A DNA stretch of 32,520 nucleotides from Microbacteriaceae bacterium (lineage in GTDB: Bacteria > Actinomycetota > Actinomycetes > Actinomycetales > Microbacteriaceae), in assembly GCA_947455385.1 (NCBI GenBank), contig CANGNR010000001.1:1-32520 (forward strand), read 5' to 3'. Position 1 is the first letter of the stretch. The number at the start of each line of letters is the position of its first letter. Positions 1 to 7,195 of the stretch are shown in pieces. A program made the translations under genes and the position numbers. Below the pieces are notes generated by a model. That model saw only the letters and a program-made list of their open reading frames with translations, did no database searches and was not told where the DNA came from.

Positions 1-70
1 CCAACCGCCCCTCGATGTCGACGAGCAGAGCGCGCTGGTCGGCCAGGGCGGCCTGCCAACTCTCGTGCAT
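1..70 (-). CDS. N-terminal fragment of a clipped gene, possibly uracil-DNA glycosylase
   Basis: Reading leftward from an ATG at 70-68 gives 23 residues beginning MHESWQAALADQR before the window edge. The pattern of a short HxSW element followed by an acidic and hydrophobic helix resembles the start of family 1 uracil-DNA glycosylases in actinobacteria, but no catalytic motif falls inside the window, so this is a weak guess. It is divergent from the amidohydrolase gene with only 31 bases between the starts. A TAGTAT box lies upstream on the minus strand. No clear ribosome binding site is visible. Confidence 0.35.
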   Translation of the reverse strand, partial: MHESWQAALADQRALLVDIEGRL

Positions 71-88
71 CGATTCAAACAACACTTC

Positions 89-94
89 TAAATA
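89..94 (+). promoter_or_regulatory. Probable -10 box for a leaderless amidohydrolase transcript
   Basis: TAAATA lies 7 nt before ATG 102. This spacing matches several other starts in the window. The last base departs from the TAnnnT form, and no convincing -35 element is visible. Confidence 0.4.
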
Positions 95-101
95 CTAAGA
101 A

Positions 102-1334
102 ATGACATCTATGCTGAGTCGCATGACCTACAAAGCTCTCGCAGAAGAAGCAAGCCAGTATCTCGCAGTGGTCCAGGGAATCAGGCGCGAACTGCACCAG
201 ATTCCGGAGTTCGGCCTCCAGCTGCCGAAGACTCTCGAGCGCGTTCTGGCATCGGTCGAGGGGCTGGGCGAGATTCACCGCAGCCCGACCATCTCTGGCG
301 CGTCGCTACACATCAAGGGCGCCAAGCCCGGCCCTACCGTGCTACTTCGATGCGACCTCGACGCCCTCGCCGTCACCGAAGACACCGGCCTGCCTTATGC
401 ATCCACGAATGGATACATGCACGCCTGCGGTCACGACCTTCACGCGGCCATCGGCATCGGTGCTGCCCACCTGCTGCGCACCCACGCCGACCAGCTCAAC
501 GGCGACGTCGTGGTTTTCTTTCAGCCGGGCGAAGAAGGGCACGGTGGAGCAGACATCATGCTCGAAGAAAACCTGCACCTTGTTTCGGGCAGCAAGCCCA
601 TCGCGGCATACGGCATCCACGTTTTTAGCCAGCGGATTCCGCGCGGCGTCTTCACCACCAAACCGGGCCCACTGATGGCGTCGGCAGGTGACATGCTCGT
701 CACCTTTCACGGCAAGGGCGGCCACGGATCTTCGCCATGGATGGCCAAAGACCCAAATAGCGCGCTGATTGAGGCTATGTCGGCCCTGCAGACCATGGTT
801 ACGAAGAGCTTCGACGTGTTCGACCCAGTAGTCGTCAACATCGGTTGGATCAGCGCTGGCGACCCACACACCACCAACGTGATTCCTGAGACCGCATCGT
901 TCGGTGCGACGATTCGAACCTTCAGCGCCCTCAACTTCGAGCGCGTTCGACGCCTCGCCAAACAGCTCGTCGAGAACATCGCAGAGGGATTCGGACTCAC
1001 CGCGACGGTCGAGTTTCCGCCATCGTCGCAGGTGCTCATCAACGACGCTGGGGCGGTTGACCGAGTCGAGCGCGTTGCCAACGAGACCTTTGGCGCCGGC
1101 CGATTCTCGCGCATGGAGTTTCCGATTCTCGGTGGCGAAGACATGGCGTCGATCCTCAAAGAGATGCCTGGCGCATTCGTGTTCTTGGGTGCAGCGACCG
1201 CCGACCACGACATCGACCAGTTGGCGGCGAATCACTCCAATAAGGCCACCTTCGATGACTCGGTGATTCCCGATGGATGTGCGCTTCTGGCAGCGCTCGC
1301 GATTGATACCCTTAACGAGGCTGCTGCGAGCTAA
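102..1334 (+). CDS. M20 family metallo-amidohydrolase (M20D, hippurate/IAA-amino-acid hydrolase type)
   Basis: This 410-residue protein belongs to the M20D amidohydrolases, cytosolic di-metal enzymes that cleave N-acyl amino acids or related amides. Visible metal-site elements are MHACGHDLH (Cys109, His111), the catalytic GEEG (Glu144/Glu145), GIHVF (His173) and a C-terminal NHS (His378). The GHGSSP stretch marks entry to the lid/dimerisation domain, followed by LGGEDM. Length matches the family (about 390-430). ATG 102 was chosen because a TAAATA box ends 7 nt before it, suggesting a leaderless transcript; ATGs at 114 and 123 are alternatives. The gene stands alone, divergent from the clipped gene at the left edge. 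The substrate cannot be inferred from sequence. The family call is firm; any more specific name would be a guess. Confidence 0.88.
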   Translation: MTSMLSRMTYKALAEEASQYLAVVQGIRRELHQIPEFGLQLPKTLERVLASVEGLGEIHRSPTISGASLHIKGAKPGPTVLLRCDLDALAVTEDTGLPYASTNGYMHACGHDLHAAIGIGAAHLLRTHADQLNGDVVVFFQPGEEGHGGADIMLEENLHLVSGSKPIAAYGIHVFSQRIPRGVFTTKPGPLMASAGDMLVTFHGKGGHGSSPWMAKDPNSALIEAMSALQTMVTKSFDVFDPVVVNIGWISAGDPHTTNVIPETASFGATIRTFSALNFERVRRLAKQLVENIAEGFGLTATVEFPPSSQVLINDAGAVDRVERVANETFGAGRFSRMEFPILGGEDMASILKEMPGAFVFLGAATADHDIDQLAANHSNKATFDDSVIPDGCALLAALAIDTLNEAAAS

Positions 1335-1350
1335 CTCGCGGGGCTAAATC

Positions 1351-1422
1351 AATCGAAGAGCGCTCACCGATGGGGCTGAGCGACCAGGTTTGCCAAAGTT
1401 ACGACTTGTTTCGCGCTCGATT
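1351..1422 (+). promoter_or_regulatory. Foldable leader upstream of metY (candidate cis-regulatory RNA)
   Basis: The 158-base gap before metY can form a closing helix of AATC(1351-1354)/GATT(1419-1422) plus GAGCGC(1358-1363)/GCGCTC(1413-1418), with a three-base bulge. A competing hairpin, CGCTCA(1361-1366)/TGAGCG(1377-1382), shares one strand of this helix, and an inner AAGT/ACTT hairpin has a TACG loop. Mutually exclusive helices before a methionine gene suggest riboswitch-like control. I do not recognise it as SAM-I, SAM-II or SAM-IV; the GAGCGC/GCGCTC pair is only loosely reminiscent of SAH riboswitches. Confidence 0.35.
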
Positions 1423-1492
1423 GCGGGCGTCAGTGGCGGTTCGTAGCCTTGAATCAAACCTTCTCGCCAAACACATCACATAAGGATCCAAA

Positions 1493-2791
1493 ATGAGCAC
1501 CGACCCAAAGAACTGGGGCTTTGAGACCGCGCAGATTCACGCCGGAGCAACCCCTGACCCAACCACCAACTCGCGCGCTGTTCCGATTTATCAGACCACC
1601 GCTTATGTCTTCAACTCGAGCGAGCACGCCAAGAACCTCTTCGGCCTCGCAGAGTTCGGCAACATCTACACCCGCATCATGAACCCAACCCAGGGTGTCG
1701 CAGAAGAGCGCATCGCCGCTCTCGAAGGCGGAACCGCCGCATTGCTGCTCTCGTCGGGTCAGGCTGCTGAGACCTTCGCGATTCTTAACATCGCACAGGC
1801 CGGCGACCACATCGTTGCCTCGTCGACCCTCTACGGCGGCACCTATAACCTCTTCAAGTACACCCTGCCAAAGCTCGGCATCACCACGACCTTCGTCGAG
1901 AACCAGGATGACCTGGCCGAGTGGGCTGCAGCCGTGCAGCCAAACACCAAGGCTTTCTTCGCCGAGACCATCGGAAACCCTAAGGTTTCGATCCTCGACA
2001 TCGAGGGCGTATCGGGTGTCGCTCACGCCAACGGTGTGCCACTGATCGTTGACAACACCGTTGCCACCCCATTCTTGATCAAGCCTCTCGAGCACGGTGC
2101 AGACATCGTCGTTCACTCGGCTACCAAGTTCCTCGCAGGCCACGGCACCGTCGTTGCCGGTGCCATCGTCGACGGCGGAAAGTTCGCCTGGAGCAAGTCG
2201 GACAAGTTCCCAGGCCTGACCGAGCCAGACCCTTCGTACCACGGCGTCAACTACACCGCAGCACTCGGTGACGGCATTGCCTACATCATCAAGGCCCGCG
2301 TTCAGTTGCTTCGCGACCTCGGTGCAGCCATCTCGCCTAACAGCGCATGGCAGCTCATCCAGGGTCTCGAGACCCTCAGCCTCCGCGTTGAGCGTCACGT
2401 CGAGAACGCCAAGAAGGTTGCCGAGTGGCTTTCGAACCACCCACAGGTAGAGAGCGTCAACTACGCCTCGCTGCCAACCTCGCCTTGGAACGCAGCAGCC
2501 ACCAAGTACGCACCTAAGGGTTCGGGCGCCATCGTGTCGTTCGAAATCAAGGGCGGCGTCGAGGCCGGCTCGAAGTTCGTTGACTCGCTCAACCTCTTCA
2601 GCCACGTTGCCAACATCGGTGACGTTCGCTCGCTGGTAATCCACCCAGCAAGCACCACCCACTCGCAGCTCAGCCCTGAGCAGCAGTTGACCACCGGTGT
2701 CACCCCTGGCCTGGTTCGTCTGTCGGTTGGCCTCGAGTCAATCGCCGACCTACTCGCAGACCTAGAGACCGGTTTTGAGGCGGCCAAGTAA
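1493..2791 (+). CDS. metY: O-acetylhomoserine aminocarboxypropyltransferase (sulfhydrylase)
   Basis: MetY is a PLP enzyme of the Cys/Met metabolism family that condenses O-acetylhomoserine with sulfide to give homocysteine. At 432 residues it has the typical length of MetY, longer than MetB/MetC (about 380-400). The PLP lysine is in VHSATKFLAGHG (Lys212), and the N-terminal QIHAGA...IYQTTAYVF and TRIMNPT blocks are characteristic. A good AAGGA ribosome binding site at 1482-1486 precedes the ATG. The next gene, metX, makes its substrate: metY ends in TAA and metX begins three bases later in the same frame. The foldable leader upstream may regulate the pair. Cystathionine gamma-synthase is less likely because of length and the metX neighbour. 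Confidence 0.95.
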   Translation: MSTDPKNWGFETAQIHAGATPDPTTNSRAVPIYQTTAYVFNSSEHAKNLFGLAEFGNIYTRIMNPTQGVAEERIAALEGGTAALLLSSGQAAETFAILNIAQAGDHIVASSTLYGGTYNLFKYTLPKLGITTTFVENQDDLAEWAAAVQPNTKAFFAETIGNPKVSILDIEGVSGVAHANGVPLIVDNTVATPFLIKPLEHGADIVVHSATKFLAGHGTVVAGAIVDGGKFAWSKSDKFPGLTEPDPSYHGVNYTAALGDGIAYIIKARVQLLRDLGAAISPNSAWQLIQGLETLSLRVERHVENAKKVAEWLSNHPQVESVNYASLPTSPWNAAATKYAPKGSGAIVSFEIKGGVEAGSKFVDSLNLFSHVANIGDVRSLVIHPASTTHSQLSPEQQLTTGVTPGLVRLSVGLESIADLLADLETGFEAAK

Positions 2792-2794
2792 CAC

Positions 2795-4000
2795 TTGGAA
2801 TTCCAGACACCCGAGGACACCGTTCCGTCATCCTTCGTCACGGAGGAGCTGAGCCGACAACTGATCGGCCGGCCACCTGCGACCGGAGCATGGCGTGACG
2901 GTGACCCCTCGGGTGATCGACTCTTCGTCCCACTCCCCAGCATCAAGCTAGAGGGTGGGCGTGAGTTTAACGGCGCCAGAATCGCATACGAGTCATGGGG
3001 CACGCTAAACGAGGATGCCAGCAACGCAGTTCTCGTGTTGCACGCGCTAACCGGCGACTCGCACGCGGTTGGCGCATCGTCGAAGGCCCACCCAACCGAG
3101 GGTTGGTGGAGCGACATCATCGGCCCGGGCAAGGCCATCGACACAGATCGTTTTTACGTCGTGGCACCAAACATGTTTGGCGGCTGTCAGGGTTCGACTG
3201 GGCCTTCTTCGCTCGATCGAAGCGGCCGCGAATACGCCAATCGGTTTCCGTACATCACAATTCGCGATCAGGTCACAGCTCAGTTCGAGTTCTCGAAGGC
3301 CATCGGCATCGGTCGTTGGCACTCAATCATCGGCGGATCGATGGGCGCGATGCAGGTGCTCGAGTGGGCAATCACTTACCCGGATGCGGTCGATCGCATT
3401 GCGGTGATTGCGGCGCCGGCCGTTTCGTCGGCCGACCAGATCGCACTCAACTCTGTGCAGGTTGAGGCCATCAAGACCGATCCTGCCTTTGACAAAGGCC
3501 ACTACTACGAGGCCAAGCCGGGATTCGGGCCGCACCGCGGACTCGCCCTTGCCCGACGCATGGCCCTGCTCAACTACCGCTCGCCCGGCGAGCTCAACGA
3601 GCGCTTCGAGCGCTCATGGCAGAGCAGCGTGTCGCCGCTCGGCGGTGGCGGCCGGTTCGCGGTCGAAAGCTACCTAGACTTTCACGGCAACAAGTTCACT
3701 CGTCGCTTCGACGCGAACTCCTACATCGTGCTGGTCGAATCGATGAACTCGCACGATGTGGGCCGCGACCGCGGCGGCGTTGCCCAGGCGCTCGCGTCAA
3801 TTCGCGCCAAGTCGCTCGTCGCCGGCATCGACTCCGACCGCCTGTTTCCGATTCAAGACCAGGCACTGATCGCCGAGCACATCGGCGGCGAGCTGATCGG
3901 CGGCGAATTGCGCGTCATCGAGTCGCCATACGGCCACGACGGATTCCTGATCGAGCACGAGAAGGTCGGACCTCTGCTTCGAGAGCTACTCGACTCCTAG
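2795..4000 (+). CDS. metX: Homoserine O-acetyltransferase
   Basis: MetX is an alpha/beta-hydrolase-fold transferase that moves an acetyl group from acetyl-CoA to homoserine, supplying MetY. At 401 residues, the nucleophile is Ser182 in GGSMGA, with acid Asp348 (SDRLFP) and His381 (YGHDGF). The NMFGGCQGSTGP loop after the oxyanion region is typical of MetX. The only plausible start is TTG 2795, three bases after the metY stop and in the same frame; no strong ribosome binding site is visible, so translation probably depends on metY termination and reinitiation. Acetyl rather than succinyl specificity is assumed from the MetX family and partner. The gene ends convergently with the membrane protein on the other strand, both sharing the bases CTAG for their TAG stops. 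Confidence 0.93.
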   Translation: MEFQTPEDTVPSSFVTEELSRQLIGRPPATGAWRDGDPSGDRLFVPLPSIKLEGGREFNGARIAYESWGTLNEDASNAVLVLHALTGDSHAVGASSKAHPTEGWWSDIIGPGKAIDTDRFYVVAPNMFGGCQGSTGPSSLDRSGREYANRFPYITIRDQVTAQFEFSKAIGIGRWHSIIGGSMGAMQVLEWAITYPDAVDRIAVIAAPAVSSADQIALNSVQVEAIKTDPAFDKGHYYEAKPGFGPHRGLALARRMALLNYRSPGELNERFERSWQSSVSPLGGGGRFAVESYLDFHGNKFTRRFDANSYIVLVESMNSHDVGRDRGGVAQALASIRAKSLVAGIDSDRLFPIQDQALIAEHIGGELIGGELRVIESPYGHDGFLIEHEKVGPLLRELLDS

Positions 4001-5274
4001 CTCGAGGCAACCCCGGCTGAGTCGACTTGTTGCGGGCCGCTGGCGCGCATCCTGGTTAGCCTCACATTGGCGAGCACTAGCAGAACCACCACGGCAAGGT
4101 TTCGAACCCCAAGCAGGGCCACTCCGGCCGGTTCGAGGGCCAGAATCTGACCGTAGAAGACTGGATAAATCATCCAGGTCACAAAGCCCAGTGCGAGCGT
4201 GTAAACCACGTAGAAACGCCAGCGCGGAACGCCGAAGAACAGCCCCATCGCGGCTGGCAGAACGAGCCACATCATGTACTGGGGCGAACCCACCTTGTTG
4301 AAGACGATTAGGTCGAGCACCGCGGTCAGCGTGGCCACCGTGACGACATCTCGCCAGGCTGCGCCGCTTCGAGCCGCCGCAAACGCCAGCCAGCCCGTGA
4401 TTATCAGCGCAATAATCTGCGCGAGCCCGATCAAAGTTGCAACCTGCTCAACCCCGATGCCGCGAACCTGAAAGGTATACATCGACCCGTCGTAGTAGAG
4501 GCCGGCATCTTGAACTTTGGCGACTCCCTGCCACAGCCACCACTGGGCAATCGGCGCCTCGATCTGGATGCCTCGGCCCGATTGCACGGTTAGGAATCCA
4601 AACAACGAGGCATTGCCGCCGAGCAGAAAACCGACGATGAGCGTGCCGATGCTTGCGGTTGTCGCTACGACGAAAACCCTCAGCCGGCGCTGACCGGCGG
4701 CAATAAGCGCGAGCAACGGTGCAACGGGCCAAATCTTGATCCACACGCCAGCGGTAAACCAGGCGGTTGCCGTGCCGAACCGTTCGCGGTCGAGCGCGAG
4801 CATGCCAACCAGTGACAAAAGCAGCGTCACCGTTTCGAGGCGACTGAGCGAAACCGGGCCGACCACGAAGATGAAAGCCAGCACAAACCACGCCGTCAGC
4901 GTGCCGCGCTTGGTGCGCAGCGAGTCGGCGTCACGCTCCCAGTTAGCAAGCCATCCGAGCATCAGAGTGTTTGCCACCACGGAGAGAATCAGCCAACCGG
5001 TCTGCAGGTTGCCAGGCGAAACAAAGTAGGCGGCGAACATCGGCAACAAGGCCGGAAACGGATAAACCCACTCGCTAGTTATACCGAGCCAACCGCCGCC
5101 GTTTTGAATCGACTCGACCCATGGCTGGTAGGCGAACGGCAGGTCTCCCATCGGAAACCCTCCGCCCCAGATTCCCTCGGCGATCAGGCCGAGTTGCAGA
5201 GCGAGCGCAGCGAAGAGCAACACCTCGATGCGCGAATGCCACGCCGCCCTAGGCAAGTTCTCCACCTTGCACAT
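3997..5274 (-). CDS. Multi-pass membrane glycosyltransferase, GT87/DUF2029-like (GT-C fold)
   Basis: The reading frame gives about 425 residues, mostly membrane segments (about ten). It resembles the GT87/DUF2029 family of polyprenyl-phosphate-dependent mannosyltransferases acting on the outer face of the membrane. Supporting elements are an acidic first loop (MGDLPFAYQPW) and the amphipathic ...AGVWIKIWPVAPLLALI block, corresponding to the family's conserved VKxWP region. The open frame extends further upstream, but the added residues are antisense-like Arg/Trp/Pro-rich sequence. ATG 5274 is chosen, overlapping the 3' end of nnrD by 26 bases. TTG 5256 is a serious alternative because AAGGTGGAG lies just before it. 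Substrate and acceptor are unknown. It appears to be co-transcribed with nnrD, although the functions are unrelated. Confidence 0.75.
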   Translation of the reverse strand: MCKVENLPRAAWHSRIEVLLFAALALQLGLIAEGIWGGGFPMGDLPFAYQPWVESIQNGGGWLGITSEWVYPFPALLPMFAAYFVSPGNLQTGWLILSVVANTLMLGWLANWERDADSLRTKRGTLTAWFVLAFIFVVGPVSLSRLETVTLLLSLVGMLALDRERFGTATAWFTAGVWIKIWPVAPLLALIAAGQRRLRVFVVATTASIGTLIVGFLLGGNASLFGFLTVQSGRGIQIEAPIAQWWLWQGVAKVQDAGLYYDGSMYTFQVRGIGVEQVATLIGLAQIIALIITGWLAFAAARSGAAWRDVVTVATLTAVLDLIVFNKVGSPQYMMWLVLPAAMGLFFGVPRWRFYVVYTLALGFVTWMIYPVFYGQILALEPAGVALLGVRNLAVVVLLVLANVRLTRMRASGPQQVDSAGVASS

Positions 5275-6058
5275 CGCGAACGACCAGCCGAACGGCCTCG
5301 GCCACGTCCAGGGCGGCCACCGGGCCATCCTTGGCAGCCAACTCGGCCGCCGCCGAGTGCAGCAGAACTCCGAGCTCAATCGCCGTCAAAAACAGGTTCT
5401 CGTCGGCCACGATCTGATCGTGATTGTGGGCCAAAAGTGCACCAAGGATGCCCGCCAGCACGTCGCCCGTGCCTGCGGTGGCCAACGCCGGCGGATTCGG
5501 CCCGATGGTGACGACCTCGCCCCACGGCGCGGCGACAAAAGTGATGTTGCCCTTCAGGAGCACAAACTGGTTCAAAGCCGCGGCCACGCGCTGCGCCGCC
5601 TCGTAGTCGAACTCGATCGTGATGCCGAGGCGCTCGAGCAGGCGCGCCATTTCGCCGGCGTGCGGAGTCAGCACGGCGGTTGCCGGTTTGAGTGCTGCGA
5701 AATCAATCAAAGAAAGTGCGCCGGCGTCGATCACCAAGAGTTCATCGGCCTGCACGAATGCACCAATCGCCTCGGCCTGCGCGCCAACCAGCGGAACGCC
5801 AGAACCCAAGACCCGAGACTGAGCCCGGCCAGGCCCGCAGACCACCTCGGGGCGAACCTCGATAACCAGCCTCGAAACCTCTGCCGGCCCTTCGTAGCGA
5901 ACCATTCCGACGCCGGTGCGAATTGCCGCCGTGACTCCCAGAATCGCGGCACCCGCGAACTCCGTCGAGCCCGTCAAGAAACTTACGACACCCCTCGAGT
6001 ACTTATCATCCGATGCCGTTGGCGCAGCCAACAGCGCGAGCATCTCAGAGGTGAACAT
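5249..6058 (-). CDS. nnrD: ADP/ATP-dependent NAD(P)H-hydrate dehydratase
   Basis: NnrD repairs hydrated NADH and NADPH (NADHX/NADPHX), restoring the cofactors at the expense of ADP or ATP in the cytosol. The 269-residue protein covers only the ribokinase-like YjeF C-terminal domain; the epimerase domain often fused to it in other bacteria is absent here. Diagnostic elements are TPHAGEMARLL (131-141), a KGN at 169-171 and the glycine loop ATAGTGDVLAG (GTGD at 196-199). The start is ATG 6058, with a TAGCCT box ending 6 nt upstream, consistent with a leaderless transcript. It is the first gene of a likely two-gene unit with the downstream membrane glycosyltransferase and is divergent from the OYE gene. 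Confidence 0.9.
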   Translation of the reverse strand: MFTSEMLALLAAPTASDDKYSRGVVSFLTGSTEFAGAAILGVTAAIRTGVGMVRYEGPAEVSRLVIEVRPEVVCGPGRAQSRVLGSGVPLVGAQAEAIGAFVQADELLVIDAGALSLIDFAALKPATAVLTPHAGEMARLLERLGITIEFDYEAAQRVAAALNQFVLLKGNITFVAAPWGEVVTIGPNPPALATAGTGDVLAGILGALLAHNHDQIVADENLFLTAIELGVLLHSAAAELAAKDGPVAALDVAEAVRLVVRDVQGGELA

Positions 6059-6064
6059 TGCTTA

Positions 6065-6070
6065 AGGCTA
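6065..6070 (-). promoter_or_regulatory. -10 box for leaderless nnrD
   Basis: TAGCCT on the minus strand ends 6 nt before the nnrD ATG. It faces away from a second promoter in the same 60-base divergent gap. Confidence 0.6.
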
Positions 6071-6105
6071 CCCATCCAAGTTAGAAATCGGCTGCGAACC
6101 ACACT

Positions 6106-6111
6106 TAGGCT
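6106..6111 (+). promoter_or_regulatory. -10 box for the leaderless OYE gene
   Basis: TAGGCT ends 7 nt before ATG 6119. The sequence TAGGCTTGGCT recurs almost unchanged before the small ORF at 21210. Confidence 0.65.
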
Positions 6112-6118
6112 TGGCTTC

Positions 6119-7192
6119 ATGAACTCGGTCAAACTCTTTGAACCAATCACCATTCGAGGCATGCAGGCCCGCAACCGCATCTTCATCTCGCCGATGTGCC
6201 AATATGCCTGCGAAGACCGCGACGGAGTGCCAACCGACTGGCACATCGCTCACCTGGGCAGCATGGCAATCGGCGGTGCCGGGTTGATCATCACCGAGGC
6301 AACCGGCATTCGCCCCGACGGTCGAATCTCATCTTGGGACACTGGCATCTGGAACGACGAGCAGGTTGCTGCCTGGAAGCGCGTCAACGACTTCATCCAC
6401 TCGCAGGGTGCCATGAGTGCGATTCAGCTCGCGCACGCTGGTCGCAAGGCATCGACATACCGGTCTTGGTCTGGCCATGGCAGCGAGCCCATCGAAGAGG
6501 GCGGCTGGCAGAGCGTTTCGAGCACAGACGAGGCCTTCGAGGGCTATGCGGCTCCGCGAGCGCTAGAGACCGACGAGATGCGCACCATGGTGACCGATTG
6601 GGTCGAAGCCGCCAAGCGCTCGGTCGACGCCGGTTTCGATGCAATCGAGATTCACGCCGCACACGGCTACCTTCTGCACCAGTTTTTATCACCGCTCACT
6701 AACGACCGCACCGACGACTACGGCGGCAGCCTTGAGAATCGAGCCCGTCTGCTGCTCGAAATAGTCATCGGCATTCGAGCCGCCATTGGCGAATCGATTC
6801 CCCTGTTTGTGCGCTTCTCGGCTACCGACTACAAAGAAGGCGGCTGGGATGAACAACAGACCGCCACGGTGGCCCGCTGGTGCGCCGATCAGGGTGCTGA
6901 CCTGTTTGACATCTCAACCGGCGGCCTAATCACGGGCGTCACGATTCCGACCGGCCCCGGCTACCAGGTGAAGTTTGCCGAGTTCGTTGCGCAACACGTC
7001 GATGAATCGGTCAGTGCCGTCGGCCAGATCACCACGGGCAAGCAGGCAGAAGAGATTCTGCAGGCTGGGTTAGTAGATGTCATCATGATCGGCCGTGCCG
7101 CGCTGCGCGACCCGCAGTGGGCACTGCACGCATCGCAAGAGCTCGGCGTCGAGATCGACTACTGGCCCAAGCAGTACGCGCGAGCCAAGTAG
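6119..7192 (+). CDS. Old-yellow-enzyme family NADH:flavin oxidoreductase (YqjM-like)
   Basis: This 357-residue FMN-dependent TIM-barrel enzyme reduces activated C=C bonds, such as alpha,beta-unsaturated carbonyl compounds, with NAD(P)H. It belongs to the YqjM (thermophilic-like) subclass: SPMCQY (Cys27, Tyr29) carries the redox-tuning cysteine, IHAAHGYLLHQFLSP holds the substrate-binding His179/His182 pair and Tyr184, and TDDYGGSLENR and the C-terminal IGRAALRDPQW are strongly conserved. The frame is open for almost 300 codons upstream, but that stretch is antisense to nnrD; ATG 6119 is the real start, with a -10 box 7 nt before it. It ends 3 bases from the convergent DUF21 gene. The physiological substrate is unknown; detoxification of reactive electrophiles is a common inference for the family. 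Confidence 0.93.
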   Translation: MNSVKLFEPITIRGMQARNRIFISPMCQYACEDRDGVPTDWHIAHLGSMAIGGAGLIITEATGIRPDGRISSWDTGIWNDEQVAAWKRVNDFIHSQGAMSAIQLAHAGRKASTYRSWSGHGSEPIEEGGWQSVSSTDEAFEGYAAPRALETDEMRTMVTDWVEAAKRSVDAGFDAIEIHAAHGYLLHQFLSPLTNDRTDDYGGSLENRARLLLEIVIGIRAAIGESIPLFVRFSATDYKEGGWDEQQTATVARWCADQGADLFDISTGGLITGVTIPTGPGYQVKFAEFVAQHVDESVSAVGQITTGKQAEEILQAGLVDVIMIGRAALRDPQWALHASQELGVEIDYWPKQYARAK

Positions 7193-7195
7193 CGG

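Noticed and set aside
1351..1422. Calling the metY leader a known SAM riboswitch
   Set aside because: The conserved core bases of SAM-I, SAM-II and SAM-IV that I can recall are not present; only foldability supports it.
1454..2662. 402-codon minus-strand ORF opposite metY
   Set aside because: Its sequence is Val/Gly/Asp/Leu shadow of strongly biased metY codons; no domain or initiation signal. Similar shadows lie opposite the M20, kgd and DUF21 genes.
2789..2797. Possible metY-metX readthrough fusion (same frame, stop then CAC TTG)
   Set aside because: TAA is an efficient stop and both proteins have normal lengths and ends; reinitiation is the simpler reading.
2795..2827. A second SigR-type promoter beginning GGAAT at 2798
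   Set aside because: The next GTT is 20 bases away, outside the 18-19 base spacing, and it lies inside metX.
5228..6118. Long in-frame N-terminal extension of the OYE gene (about 297 codons)
   Set aside because: It is antisense to nnrD, rich in Arg/Gln/His, and the OYE fold begins at ATG 6119, which has a -10 box at the right distance.
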